Origin: Flavobacteria bacterium MS024-3C
GTDB lineage: Bacteria > Bacteroidota > Bacteroidia > Flavobacteriales > Flavobacteriaceae
DNA length: 64,000 nt
Reading direction: 5' to 3'
Assembly: GCA_000173115.1 (NCBI GenBank)
Contig: ABVW01000002.1
Coordinates: 118,358 to 182,357 of the forward strand
Positions 42,914 to 52,200 of the stretch are shown one piece after another. Below the pieces are notes generated by a model. That model did not search any database, had not been told where the DNA came from, and was given only the letters and a program-made list of their open reading frames with translations. Within the stretch, counting starts at the first letter, position 1; each line of letters begins with the position of its first letter. The translations under genes and the position numbers were made by a program.

Positions 42914-45856
42914 ATGCAAAATAAAGGACTTATAAAGCTATTTGCTTTTTTATTCGGGATAGTGAGTATTTACCAGCTATCTTTTACCTTCATTACCAGT
43001 AAGGTAGAACAAGATTCAGTAGCTTTCGCTGCCGCTAAGATTGCAGACACTGACGCAGATTATCTCGCAAAAAGAGGGTCAGAAGAAACCGCTTTCTTAG
43101 ATTCTGTAAGTAACAATCCAATCTTTGGATTTACCAGCTATGCAGACGCAAAGAAAAAAGAATTAAACAAAGGATTAGACCTTAAAGGAGGGATTAATGT
43201 GACTTTGCAGATTTCTGTAAAAGACATATTAAAAGGATTGGCTAACAATTCTAAGAATCCTGTTTTCAATAAGGCTTTAGCAGATGCAGATAATGCGTCT
43301 AAAAGTAGTGACGACACTTACTTAAACTTATTCTTTGAGTCATTTGACGCCATTAAAGGAGACACTAAGTTAGCAGATCCCTCTATTTTTGCAAACAAAG
43401 CCCTTTCTGACGCGATTAATTTTCAAATGTCAGATGATGAGGTTAGGCCTATTCTAAGCCAAAAAATTGATGAGTCTATCGTTTCTGCTTTTGAAGTATT
43501 GAGAGAGCGTATCGATGGTTTTGGGGTGACACAACCAAATATTCAGAGAGAAGGTAATTCAGGAAGAATTCTGGTTGAATTGCCAGGTGCTAAAGACATC
43601 GCTAGAGCACAAGATTTACTATCTAGCACCGCACAATTGGAATTTTGGGAAACATACCCACCGAACAACCAAGATATTGCTTCTTTCTTTGTAGCTGCTA
43701 ACGAGCGCTTAAAGTCACTAGTAGTGACTGAAAAAGAAACACAAAAGCCTGCTTCAGAGATTGATTCTTTGTTGGCAGACGTTGCACAAGATTCATTGGC
43801 TAACCAACAAAATCCATTAATTGACTTAATTAGAGGTCAAGGTCAAGGATACGAAACGTTTAAGTTTTCAGTAAGAGATACTGCTACGGTAGGGGCTTAT
43901 TTAAGAATGAAAGAAATTCGCAGACTCATTCCAGCTTCTTTAGCTAATGTAAAGTTTGTATGGGAGCGTCCTTCTGCCAATTCTGAGGTTGTAGGTTTAT
44001 ACGCCTTAAAATCTAACAGAGACAATACTCCTAGAATTAGTGGAGATGTGGTGAGTGATGCTAGAGATGATTTTGACCAATTTAGCCGTCCTGCAGTATC
44101 TATGACTATGAATACTAAAGGGGCCAAAGAGTGGGAAAAATTAACCGGAGACGCATTTAACAACCAAACAGGTATTGCGATTGTTTTAGACAACAAAGTA
44201 TACACTGCACCAGGCGTTTCTTCAGGTCCTATCTCAGGAGGTCGTTCTGAAATTACAGGGTCATTTACTGTGAATGAAACCAAAGATATATCTAACGTTT
44301 TACGTGCAGGTAAACTACCCGCTTCTGCTGAAATTATTCAATCTGAAATTGTAGGTCCATCACTAGGTCAAGAAGCTATTGATAGTGGGTTCAACTCTTT
44401 TTCTTTAGCCATGGTATTGGTATTGCTATGGATGATTTTATACTACGGTAGAGCAGGTCTTTTTGCAGACATTGCCCTATTGTTAAATATCGTACTTATT
44501 TTTGGTGTATTAGTGAGTTTAAATGCGGTATTAACCCTTCCAGGAATTGCTGGTATTGTATTGACTATTGGTATGTCTGTAGATGCAAACGTACTGATCT
44601 TTGAACGTATTAAAGAAGAATTGGCTAAAGGGAAAGGAAAAGCTATTGCTATTGCAGACGGATTCAGCAATGCCTTGTCTTCGATTTTAGATGCTAACAT
44701 TACTACAGGACTTACAGCGATCATATTATTTGTATTTGGTTCAGGTCCTATTAAAGGATTTGCAACTACTTTATTAATAGGTATTATCACTTCTTTATTC
44801 ACAGCGATTTTTATCACTAGATTATTGATTGATGGGTACACGGCTAAAAAGTCTGCATCTTTAGACTTCAATACGGCCATTACTAAGAATTTATTCAAGC
44901 AGCCTAATATAAACTTCCTAGGAAAGAGAACCATAGCTTACGCTGTGTCTGGTGCTTTTGTTTTGGTGTCTTTAGGTTCATTATTTACACAAGGCTTACA
45001 ACAAGGCGTAGATTTTATTGGAGGCCGTTCTTATACGGTTCGTTTTGAACAAGCGGTGAACCCCTCTGAATTATCTTCTGAATTGTCAGATGTGTTTGGA
45101 ACAGGAACCAATGTGAAGACATACGGAGAAGACAATCAAGTAAAAATCACTACAGCTTATAAAGTAGACGTTGAAGGAATTGAAGTAGACAATGAGATTC
45201 AAAATTCATTATACACTTCACTTCAGAAATATTTACCTGCTGGAACCAGCTATGAAGATTTTATTGTTGGAGATGGTAGCGGAACGGTGGGTATTATGCA
45301 GTCTTCTAAAGTTGGACCAACGATCGCAGATGATATTAAAAACAACGCTTTCTTAGCGATCTTAGGATCTTTATTGGTTGTATTCTTATACATCTTATTG
45401 AGGTTTAGAAAATGGCAGTTCTCATTGGGTGCTGTTATAGCGGTATTTCACGATGTGTTAATCGTTTTGGGTATTTTCTCTTTATTAGGAAAGTATATGC
45501 CATTCAATATGGAAATTGATCAGGCATTCATTGCGGCCATTCTTACCGTAATTGGATATTCATTAAATGACACGGTGGTTGTATTTGACCGTATTCGTGA
45601 AATTATAGCAGAAAAAGGATGGAAGTCTGGTGAAAACACCAACTTGGCCTTGAACAGTACACTAAGCCGTACTTTAAATACCTCTTTAACTACTTTAGTG
45701 GTATTGTTGTCTATCTTCATCTTTGGAGGTGAGTCGCTTAGAGGGTTTATGTTTGCTATGATTATTGGGGTGTTAGTGGGAACCTACTCATCACTCTTTA
45801 TTGCAACACCAATTATGTTTGACTTCTTAAAGAAGAAGGTTCAATCAGGAAAATAA
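42914..45856 (+). CDS. secDF: Fused protein-export membrane protein SecDF
   Basis: 980 residues: SecD and SecF joined in one chain, the usual Bacteroidota form. It uses the proton motive force to help SecYEG complete protein export; inner membrane with large periplasmic domains. SecD part: one N-terminal helix, GLDLKGGINVTLQIS, the P1 domain (to about 470) with VLRERIDGFGVTQPNIQREG, then GGRSEITGSFTVNETKDIS, and TM2-6 with GMSVDANVLIFERIKEE. SecF part begins near residue 655, with GVDFIGGRSYTVRFE and, in its helices, GYSLNDTVVVFDRIREI. Proton pumping by proteorhodopsin could feed it, which is only an inference. Confidence 0.97.
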   Translation: MQNKGLIKLFAFLFGIVSIYQLSFTFITSKVEQDSVAFAAAKIADTDADYLAKRGSEETAFLDSVSNNPIFGFTSYADAKKKELNKGLDLKGGINVTLQISVKDILKGLANNSKNPVFNKALADADNASKSSDDTYLNLFFESFDAIKGDTKLADPSIFANKALSDAINFQMSDDEVRPILSQKIDESIVSAFEVLRERIDGFGVTQPNIQREGNSGRILVELPGAKDIARAQDLLSSTAQLEFWETYPPNNQDIASFFVAANERLKSLVVTEKETQKPASEIDSLLADVAQDSLANQQNPLIDLIRGQGQGYETFKFSVRDTATVGAYLRMKEIRRLIPASLANVKFVWERPSANSEVVGLYALKSNRDNTPRISGDVVSDARDDFDQFSRPAVSMTMNTKGAKEWEKLTGDAFNNQTGIAIVLDNKVYTAPGVSSGPISGGRSEITGSFTVNETKDISNVLRAGKLPASAEIIQSEIVGPSLGQEAIDSGFNSFSLAMVLVLLWMILYYGRAGLFADIALLLNIVLIFGVLVSLNAVLTLPGIAGIVLTIGMSVDANVLIFERIKEELAKGKGKAIAIADGFSNALSSILDANITTGLTAIILFVFGSGPIKGFATTLLIGIITSLFTAIFITRLLIDGYTAKKSASLDFNTAITKNLFKQPNINFLGKRTIAYAVSGAFVLVSLGSLFTQGLQQGVDFIGGRSYTVRFEQAVNPSELSSELSDVFGTGTNVKTYGEDNQVKITTAYKVDVEGIEVDNEIQNSLYTSLQKYLPAGTSYEDFIVGDGSGTVGIMQSSKVGPTIADDIKNNAFLAILGSLLVVFLYILLRFRKWQFSLGAVIAVFHDVLIVLGIFSLLGKYMPFNMEIDQAFIAAILTVIGYSLNDTVVVFDRIREIIAEKGWKSGENTNLALNSTLSRTLNTSLTTLVVLLSIFIFGGESLRGFMFAMIIGVLVGTYSSLFIATPIMFDFLKKKVQSGK

Positions 45857-45880
45857 TTTGAACCTAAGTTCAATGCAAAA

Positions 45881-45910
45881 AAAAAGGCGGCCATTTGGCC
45901 GCCTTTTTTT
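45881..45910. terminator. Bidirectional terminator secDF / ATPase gene
   Basis: GGCGGCC and GGCCGCC around ATTT, with A and T runs on either side, between convergent genes; its T-run touches the ATPase stop codon. Confidence 0.88.
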
Positions 45911-47121
45911 TAGATTATCTTAGCAACACTTCCTTGGGGTGTTTTGTAAAGTACTATTCGTTTGGCTTTCTTAAACTCGTGTTCCTCTATATGAGACACC
46001 AAAACAATGGCAGTGTTTGTTTGCTTGGCTATAGTGTCTACTAATTGTATGTATTGCTTACTTTGAGTGGAATCTAGTCCACTAGTAGGTTCATCTAAAA
46101 TAAGTAATGCAGGAAATTTTATCATGGCCCTTAAAGTCATTACCATTCCTTTTTGTCCTTCAGACAATGCATGGAAAGGCATTTTATCTATAGCAGAAAG
46201 TCCAACCAACTTTAGCCATAATCTGGCTTTTTGAGTCATTTCTTCAGAAGGCACACTGTATAAACCCACTTGGTCTAATACCCCTCCTAATATCATTTCT
46301 ATTGCGCTATGTGTGCCAGGAAACATTTGAACCATAGATGGAGCGTAGTAGCCCAGTTGTTTCTTAATTTCCCAAACACTTTCTCCACTTCCTTTTTTGT
46401 GGCCAAACAGCCACAAGTCTTGGCCGAATCCCTTTGGATTGTCTCCGGTTATCAAGGAGAGTAGGGTTGTTTTTCCCGACCCATTTTCTCCTTTTAACTG
46501 CCAGAAATCACCACTTTTAATGGTCCAGTTAATTTTGTGTAATACCTTTTTATTGCCATAGGAAACCTCGACATTCTCAAGTCTAACTAGTATTTCTGGG
46601 ACTTTTTTCTTTAAATCATTTTTTTGAAAAATACGCCAAAGCTTTTGATCAGAATTTGTAAGTTCTGTTAAGAATAATTCATTTTGAACGCCTAAAGCTG
46701 AATCGTATTCTAGATAAGATTTTTGACTAATGAATTTAGGGATCCATTGTTCATTTGAAGTGACTACCACAAGATTGATTTGACCACAGATTCGATCTAG
46801 TTCTTCTTCTATAGAGCGCCTGTTGGTTACGTCTAAATGAGCCATTGGGTTAATTAGCACAATGGTTTCTTTTTGTTGACTCAGGATATGCTTGAAAAAT
46901 GCCATGCCTTGTTGGCCACTAGACATACGCTCTAGCGATTGACCATAAGAGTCTGTAAACCATTTTAAATCATGGATACGTTCTTCTAAAATAAGTGCTT
47001 CAATGGCTTTTTTAGAAAACCATGAGGCTTTTTTTGTTTTAGGATAGACTTCTTTGAGATACCTATAGACCCGATCCTCATTAATGTGCTTTCCTATGAA
47101 AAGATGGAGATGCGAAGGCAT
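45910..47121 (-). CDS. ModF-like duplicated ABC ATPase, N-half degenerate
   Basis: 403 residues, soluble, two ABC-ATPase halves. The C-terminal half (about 185-403) is complete: Walker A GENGSGKTTLLSLITG, Q-loop GYYAPSMVQMFPG, signature LSEGQKGMVMTLRAM, Walker B LLILDEPTSGLD and switch His. The N-terminal half lacks a Walker A but keeps a signature-like RMSSGQQGMAF and an acidic VLINPMAHLD. This fits the ModF/YlmA type of cytoplasmic ATPase of unclear role, with one catalytic site lost. Last gene of a leftward run; six bases after lgt. Confidence 0.8.
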   Translation of the reverse strand: MPSHLHLFIGKHINEDRVYRYLKEVYPKTKKASWFSKKAIEALILEERIHDLKWFTDSYGQSLERMSSGQQGMAFFKHILSQQKETIVLINPMAHLDVTNRRSIEEELDRICGQINLVVVTSNEQWIPKFISQKSYLEYDSALGVQNELFLTELTNSDQKLWRIFQKNDLKKKVPEILVRLENVEVSYGNKKVLHKINWTIKSGDFWQLKGENGSGKTTLLSLITGDNPKGFGQDLWLFGHKKGSGESVWEIKKQLGYYAPSMVQMFPGTHSAIEMILGGVLDQVGLYSVPSEEMTQKARLWLKLVGLSAIDKMPFHALSEGQKGMVMTLRAMIKFPALLILDEPTSGLDSTQSKQYIQLVDTIAKQTNTAIVLVSHIEEHEFKKAKRIVLYKTPQGSVAKII

Positions 47122-47127
47122 CTGATT

Positions 47128-48084
47128 TTATTTTTTTACTGGGCGCAGCATATAATATGCACCTATGAGTATAAAGGGAATACTGAGCCATTGTCCCGTA
47201 CTTAACAAGCCCAGACTTTCCTCAAATCCTCCTTGACTTTTCTTTACGTACTCTACAAAAAACCTGGTGGCCCATAGTAGGATAAAGAATAGACCAAAAA
47301 GGTACCCTGCTTTATCTTTTTTAGCAGTATTCCAAAATATATAGTACAATAAAATAAAAATTGCTAAATAGGCAATCCCTTCATAAAGCTGAGCAGGGTG
47401 TCTAAATGGAATGGCTTCTAAGTATGCGGCAAAGTCTGGATTTGTTTCAATCATAGCATAGGCAGCCTCTGGGGTGCGCTCTCCTGTAATCCCCATAGCT
47501 TTATAGGCAGACATGTCTTCAGAATCTCGGATGAATTTAGTGGCAAAAATAAAGTCGCCACTAACTATTTTACCGTTTATTTCAGAGTTGAAAAAATTCC
47601 CTAGTCTAATACAGAAAGCACCAAGCGATACAGGTACCACCAGCCTGTCAAACAGCGAAAGCAATTTGAATTCCGGATTCTTTTTTATGTAGAGCATCAT
47701 CCCTAGGATAATACCAATAGCTGCTCCATGACTCGCTAAACCTGCAAATCCTGTGAATTCATATCCTCTGATAAGACCAAATAATGCTCCTTTGCTGCTT
47801 TCTCTGATCGGTAATAATATTTCTAATAAATGGTCTTGATAATAGGCCCAATCATAGAAAAAAACATGTCCTAATCTAGCGCCAAGCATAGTAGATAAGA
47901 CCGCATGAATGAAAAGGGAATCTAATTGCTCTAAGGTTTTTTTCTCAGACAAAAAGATCTTTTTCATTAAGTACCAGCCTAATGCGAAGGCAATAATCCA
48001 AAGTAAGTTGTAGTATTTTATCTGTAATCCCCCTAGGTTAAATAAGGTTTCATTTGGGTTCCATATAATTCCTAAAATATGCAT
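47128..48084 (-). CDS. lgt: Prolipoprotein diacylglyceryl transferase
   Basis: First enzyme of lipoprotein maturation, attaching diacylglycerol to the lipobox cysteine; inner membrane, seven helices. 318 residues. Seen: IKYYNLLWIIAFALGWYLM, the conserved GARLGHVFFYD, FAGLASHGAAIGIILG with the catalytic histidine, RLGNFFNSEINGK with the essential arginine and Asn, and FRHPAQLYEG near the C-terminus. Its many client lipoproteins are visible in this window. Followed closely by the ModF-like gene and preceded by yidD. Confidence 0.96.
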   Translation of the reverse strand: MHILGIIWNPNETLFNLGGLQIKYYNLLWIIAFALGWYLMKKIFLSEKKTLEQLDSLFIHAVLSTMLGARLGHVFFYDWAYYQDHLLEILLPIRESSKGALFGLIRGYEFTGFAGLASHGAAIGIILGMMLYIKKNPEFKLLSLFDRLVVPVSLGAFCIRLGNFFNSEINGKIVSGDFIFATKFIRDSEDMSAYKAMGITGERTPEAAYAMIETNPDFAAYLEAIPFRHPAQLYEGIAYLAIFILLYYIFWNTAKKDKAGYLFGLFFILLWATRFFVEYVKKSQGGFEESLGLLSTGQWLSIPFILIGAYYMLRPVKK

Positions 48085-48142
48085 GCTTATAAAGTTTATG
48101 CTAAGATAGCAAAATAGATGGCTTTATTCGTTCAATTTATTT

Positions 48143-48364
48143 TTAGGGCACTGGGTCATGTCCATGACCTCCCCAAGGATTGCAGCTCAAAATTCTTTTG
48201 GTAGACAGCCATGCTCCTTTAAAAAGCCCATATTTTTGGAAAGCCTCTAAACTATAGCTAGAGCAGGTAGGGGAGTACCTACAGCTGGGTGGCGTAAGTG
48301 GTGAAATGAAGTTTTGGTAAAACCGAATCAGGAGGACAAAAGGTAAAATAAGAAATTTTTTCAA
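48143..48364 (-). CDS. yidD: Membrane protein insertion efficiency factor YidD
   Basis: 73 residues, the short YidD family. N-terminal amphipathic [28 protein letters not shown] segment with conserved cysteines, then [13 protein letters not shown] and the C-terminal [17 protein letters not shown]. It is thought to assist YidC in inserting inner-membrane proteins. The start is a TTG at 48364 (the codon preceding AAA AAA TTT), giving the expected MKKFLILP; no ATG or GTG is closer. Confidence 0.92.
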   Translation of the reverse strand: MKKFLILPFVLLIRFYQNFISPLTPPSCRYSPTCSSYSLEAFQKYGLFKGAWLSTKRILSCNPWGGHGHDPVP

Positions 48365-48447
48365 ACGCAGTTGTTTTCGTTTATTCGGTTTACATGAATG
48401 GTTGCAATTGGTTTTTTTACTGTGCGCCCGTCGTATTTTATTAAATG

Positions 48448-49926
48448 CTATGACAAGCTAAAGGTAGTTCCCTCTGCACCGTCCTTTAACTGAATGCCTA
48501 GAGCCAATAATTGGTCTCTAATCGCATCTGAAGTAGCAAAGTCTTTATTGTCTCTAGCTTCTTTTCTCAGTTTAATGAGCATTTCTACTAATGCAGGGGT
48601 TTGGCTGTTTGTAGCCATTTCCACGCCTTCTTTTAAGCCTAAAACATCCAATACAAAAGCCTTTAATAAAGCAGTAAAATGTGCTTTATCTGCTTGGCTT
48701 ATTTGGTGATTTCCTTCCTTTAATAAATTAATTTCTTTGACCCCTTCAAATAAGTGGGCAATGAGTATGGGTGTGTTAAAGTCATCATTCATAGCAGAAT
48801 AACACTTGTCTTCCCAGCTTTTTAAGTCAAAATCTGTATGGTTTCCCACGACTACACTGTCTAGTTGCTTAAAAGCCTCCATTAAGCGAGCATGTCCCTT
48901 TTCAGAGGCCAATAAAGCTTCATTACTCAAGTCTAAAATACTGGTGTAATGTGCTTGCATCATGAAAAATCGTAATACAGATGCAGTGAAAGGTTTTGAG
49001 AGTATATTGTTTTCCCCACTAAAGATCTCTCCCGGTAAAATATTATTATCGGTAGATTTAGACATCTTTTTGCCATTTAGAGTGAGCATATTGGCATGCA
49101 TCCAATATTTTACTGGAGATACCCCATTGGTAGCTTCTGCTTGGGCAATTTCACATTCGTGGTGTGGGAATTTTAAATCCATCCCTCCCCCGTGAATATC
49201 AAAGGTTTTTCCTAAATATTTTGTGCTCATCGCAGTACATTCAAGGTGCCATCCTGGGAAACCGTCGCCCCATTTAGAATGCCATCTCATGATGTGTTGT
49301 GGCTCTGCTTTTTTCCAAAGGGCAAAATCTTGGGGAGATTTTTTTTCGTCTTGAGCTGTTAGACTTCTGGTGTTGGCCAACATGTCTTCTAGTTTCCTGC
49401 CACTTAGTTTACCGTAATCATTGGTTTCGTTAAATTTTTGAACATCAAAGTAAACAGATCCATTGACATGGTACGCATAGCCTTTGGCTATAATTTCATC
49501 AATAATCTGTATTTGTTCAATGATGTGCCCAGTAGCCGTGGGTTCAATACTCGGTGGTAATAAGTTGAATTGCGTCAAGATATTATGAAAGTCAACCGTA
49601 TATTTTTGCACCACTTCCATAGGTTCAATCTGTTCTAATCGGGCCTTTTTTGCAATTTTGTCTTCGCCTTCCTCTGCGTCATTTTCTAAGTGCCCAGCAT
49701 CTGTAATGTTTCTGACATACCTCACTTTAAACCCCAAATGCTTGAGGTATCTAAAAATCATGTCAAACGACATAAAGGTCCTACAATTTCCAAGGTGTAC
49801 TTGAGAATAGACGGTTGGTCCACATACATACATACCTACATAACCCGCTGTAATAGGGGTAAATATCTCTTTTTTTCCACTCAGGGAATTGTATATTTTT
49901 AAGGTGTTGTTTTGTGGTGCAGACAT
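48448..49926 (-). CDS. cysS: Cysteinyl-tRNA synthetase
   Basis: Class I synthetase charging tRNA-Cys. 492 residues. Zinc ligands and HIGH motif are in [20 protein letters not shown] and [22 protein letters not shown] and [18 protein letters not shown] are the zinc-binding and active-site region; the KMSKS loop is [14 protein letters not shown]. The C-terminal anticodon-binding helices run to residue 492. It begins 11 bases after folE and probably shares its transcript. Confidence 0.97.
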   Translation of the reverse strand: MSAPQNNTLKIYNSLSGKKEIFTPITAGYVGMYVCGPTVYSQVHLGNCRTFMSFDMIFRYLKHLGFKVRYVRNITDAGHLENDAEEGEDKIAKKARLEQIEPMEVVQKYTVDFHNILTQFNLLPPSIEPTATGHIIEQIQIIDEIIAKGYAYHVNGSVYFDVQKFNETNDYGKLSGRKLEDMLANTRSLTAQDEKKSPQDFALWKKAEPQHIMRWHSKWGDGFPGWHLECTAMSTKYLGKTFDIHGGGMDLKFPHHECEIAQAEATNGVSPVKYWMHANMLTLNGKKMSKSTDNNILPGEIFSGENNILSKPFTASVLRFFMMQAHYTSILDLSNEALLASEKGHARLMEAFKQLDSVVVGNHTDFDLKSWEDKCYSAMNDDFNTPILIAHLFEGVKEINLLKEGNHQISQADKAHFTALLKAFVLDVLGLKEGVEMATNSQTPALVEMLIKLRKEARDNKDFATSDAIRDQLLALGIQLKDGAEGTTFSLS

Positions 49927-49937
49927 GCTTTTTTAGA

Positions 49938-50618
49938 CTAGAAATTAACCGGAAGATTTAGGAAATTTATGAATTCTTTTCTGGTAGCAGCTTCTTTAAA
50001 AGCACCTCCGTACTCTGCTGTAACGGTACTAGAATCTATATCTCTAATCCCTCTAGAGTTTACACACAGGTGTTTTGCATCTATGACGCAAGCCACATCT
50101 TGTGTGCCGAGTACTTTTTGTAATTCCCTGACAATTTGTATGGTCAAACGCTCTTGAACTTGGGGTCTTTTGGCAAAATAATCTACAATTCGATTCATTT
50201 TTGACAATCCCACTACGGTTCCTTTGGAGATATAAGCCACATGTGCTTTACCAACAATAGGGAGCAAATGGTGCTCGCAAGTAGAGTAGAGGGTAATATT
50301 TTTTTCAACAAGCATTTCTCCATACTTGTATTTATTACTAAAAGTAGAGGCTTTTGGTCTTTTGTTTGGATGCAAGCCACCAAATATTTCATTGACAAAC
50401 ATTTTAGCCACCCTATTTGGTGTGCCTTTTAGACTGTCGTCTGTTAGGTCTAAACCTAGGGTGTTTAATATGGCAGTTACATGGCCTTTAATATTTTCAA
50501 TTTTGGCCTCATCTGAGAGGTCAAAAGCATCTGATCTTAGCGGAGTATTTTCTGCTGCAGACAGGTGGTCCATAGAAAGGTCTTCTTGGGCCTCCATAGC
50601 GTTTTGGTCTATTTTCAT
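49938..50618 (-). CDS. folE: GTP cyclohydrolase I
   Basis: Makes dihydroneopterin triphosphate from GTP, first step of folate biosynthesis and also feeding queuosine through QueE. 226 residues. The zinc site is STCEHHLLPIVGKAHVAYI, with Cys and His ligands; catalytic and substrate residues include HLCVNSRGIRD and the C-terminal SSTVTAEYGGAFKE. The N-terminal acidic extension is longer than in E. coli. Start at ATG 50618, since the -7 box of its promoter overlaps the upstream TTG at 50645. Confidence 0.96.
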   Translation of the reverse strand: MKIDQNAMEAQEDLSMDHLSAAENTPLRSDAFDLSDEAKIENIKGHVTAILNTLGLDLTDDSLKGTPNRVAKMFVNEIFGGLHPNKRPKASTFSNKYKYGEMLVEKNITLYSTCEHHLLPIVGKAHVAYISKGTVVGLSKMNRIVDYFAKRPQVQERLTIQIVRELQKVLGTQDVACVIDAKHLCVNSRGIRDIDSSTVTAEYGGAFKEAATRKEFINFLNLPVNF

Positions 50619-50642
50619 TCTAAATTTAGTACGTTTCTGATG

Positions 50643-50650
50643 CAAATATA
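50643..50650 (-). promoter_or_regulatory. -7 box of folE promoter; decides the start
   Basis: Minus-strand TATATTTG. The longer open frame's TTG start coincides with this box, so translation should begin at the ATG at 50618, about 20 bases after the predicted transcript start. Confidence 0.65.
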
Positions 50651-50684
50651 GGGCAATTCTACCGGGATTTATAGCTTTTTTGAC

Positions 50685-52184
50685 TTAGAAGAACAGCGTA
50701 TAAGTCATGCTAGCAATATTTCTGCGTGTTTCCATTTGAAAAGCCGTGCCTTCAGGAAAATTTAGAGGAGAAACTGACTGGCTTTGTTCCCATTGACTGT
50801 AAGCAAAATCAATTCTTCCTCCATTGAAAACCCATCCCAATCCAGAACTTGTATTAATGGTGTTAACGGTATTGTTTACAAAAGGACTGTTTTGGGCACT
50901 ATAGCCCACTCTAAAAGACCATCTTGAAAGATTAAATTCTCCTCCAATGTTTAAACTATTGACTGTGCCAAGGTCATTGTTGGCAGCACTATTTAAATTA
51001 CTGAAATAAGGATCGTTAAGGGGTCTAAATCTTGCAGTGGAGAAATCTTGTTGGCTATAGTCTACACTAATTAAACCTCTTTTGCCCACTACCAAGGCTC
51101 CACTAAGCGTTATTTTTGAAGGAATCGTGATCCTGTAATCTTCAAATAGGTTGATCTGGTTTTGGTCAATGAATTCAATATCTACGTCTTCCAAATTGCT
51201 CCCAATTTGTTGGTGTGTTTTTTCGGATAAGGTATACCAAGTTGGGGTTTTATAACTCACTCCAAGTCTCAAAAATTGAGAAACTCTGGCTATGGCACCT
51301 AGACTTAGGGCAACACCATTTCCGTCTGTTCTTATAAAATTGTCAAAATCTATGTATTGTATGGGACTATTTGCACTGTATCCATCTTCATTTATCCTTC
51401 CTTGTTTTTCGAAAACCAAGTTTTGAAATTCAAGTCCAGCTCCCAAAAATAAGAAGTCTTTGTATTGTGCCGCTGTGGTAGCAACAAATTTACTATTTCT
51501 TCCTTTGGTTTGAATATGATGGTTCTGCCGTACTTGCTGGTATAGGGCATTGGATACATAGCTGCTGATACTGTTATTGTCTAGTTCAGCTGGGTCTAAC
51601 ACGCCACTGTAATAACCTAAAAATGCTTGTTGCGCTGCATATCCAATTTGTGAACCAATATTGAGATAGGCTTCTTCTAGTAGTTCACCGTCTAACTTTA
51701 GAATGTCACCAAAAGGGGTGCCGTTGGCGTAATGAAGAAAGTATTGGTCTAGACCGTTGGATGTATTTCCTTTTGCATTTACCCTTGATTTGTATTGGTT
51801 GCTATTGTCTGAGTTTAAGGCCAAACTGATTTTTTTCCAAGGGCTGTTTTTACTGTTGTCGTACACAAAAACAATACCTGCTTGGTTAAAACCCAAATGG
51901 CCTTTATTGGCTTGGGTATTTGTCGCATTTAATTGGGTGTTGTTTTCTGTCTGAAAATGAGAGAGTCCAAAGCCCATTTGACTGTGATTGAATACGGCAG
52001 CCCCTGCAGGATTAATGGCAAGCGCAGAGAAATCTCCCCCTAGGGCCCCAAAAGCACCAGCCATGGCTTGGAATCTTGCTGTTCCTGTCCTTTGCTCTAG
52101 TCCAAACAATGGAAGGTCCTGAATTTGTTGTGCATAGGTCAATAAGCCTGTGGCTAAAAAGACCCCTAATAATACTTTTTTCAT
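50685..52184 (-). CDS. OmpP1/FadL/TodX-family outer-membrane transporter
   Basis: 499 residues with signal peptide (MKKVLLGVFLATGLLTYAQ). The first mature segment (GLEQRTGTARFQAMAGAFGALGG then DFSALAINPAGAAVFNHS) is the N-terminal hatch pattern of FadL-type channels, followed by a 14-strand-type barrel with alternating residues and a C-terminal strand IASMTYTLFF ending in Phe. It likely imports hydrophobic compounds such as fatty acids or hydrocarbons; some flavobacterial relatives act with type IX secretion, which I cannot test here. Separated from the upstream lipoprotein gene by 16 bases. Confidence 0.85.
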   Translation of the reverse strand: MKKVLLGVFLATGLLTYAQQIQDLPLFGLEQRTGTARFQAMAGAFGALGGDFSALAINPAGAAVFNHSQMGFGLSHFQTENNTQLNATNTQANKGHLGFNQAGIVFVYDNSKNSPWKKISLALNSDNSNQYKSRVNAKGNTSNGLDQYFLHYANGTPFGDILKLDGELLEEAYLNIGSQIGYAAQQAFLGYYSGVLDPAELDNNSISSYVSNALYQQVRQNHHIQTKGRNSKFVATTAAQYKDFLFLGAGLEFQNLVFEKQGRINEDGYSANSPIQYIDFDNFIRTDGNGVALSLGAIARVSQFLRLGVSYKTPTWYTLSEKTHQQIGSNLEDVDIEFIDQNQINLFEDYRITIPSKITLSGALVVGKRGLISVDYSQQDFSTARFRPLNDPYFSNLNSAANNDLGTVNSLNIGGEFNLSRWSFRVGYSAQNSPFVNNTVNTINTSSGLGWVFNGGRIDFAYSQWEQSQSVSPLNFPEGTAFQMETRRNIASMTYTLFF

Positions 52185-52200
52185 TTATTGTAAATGCTAT

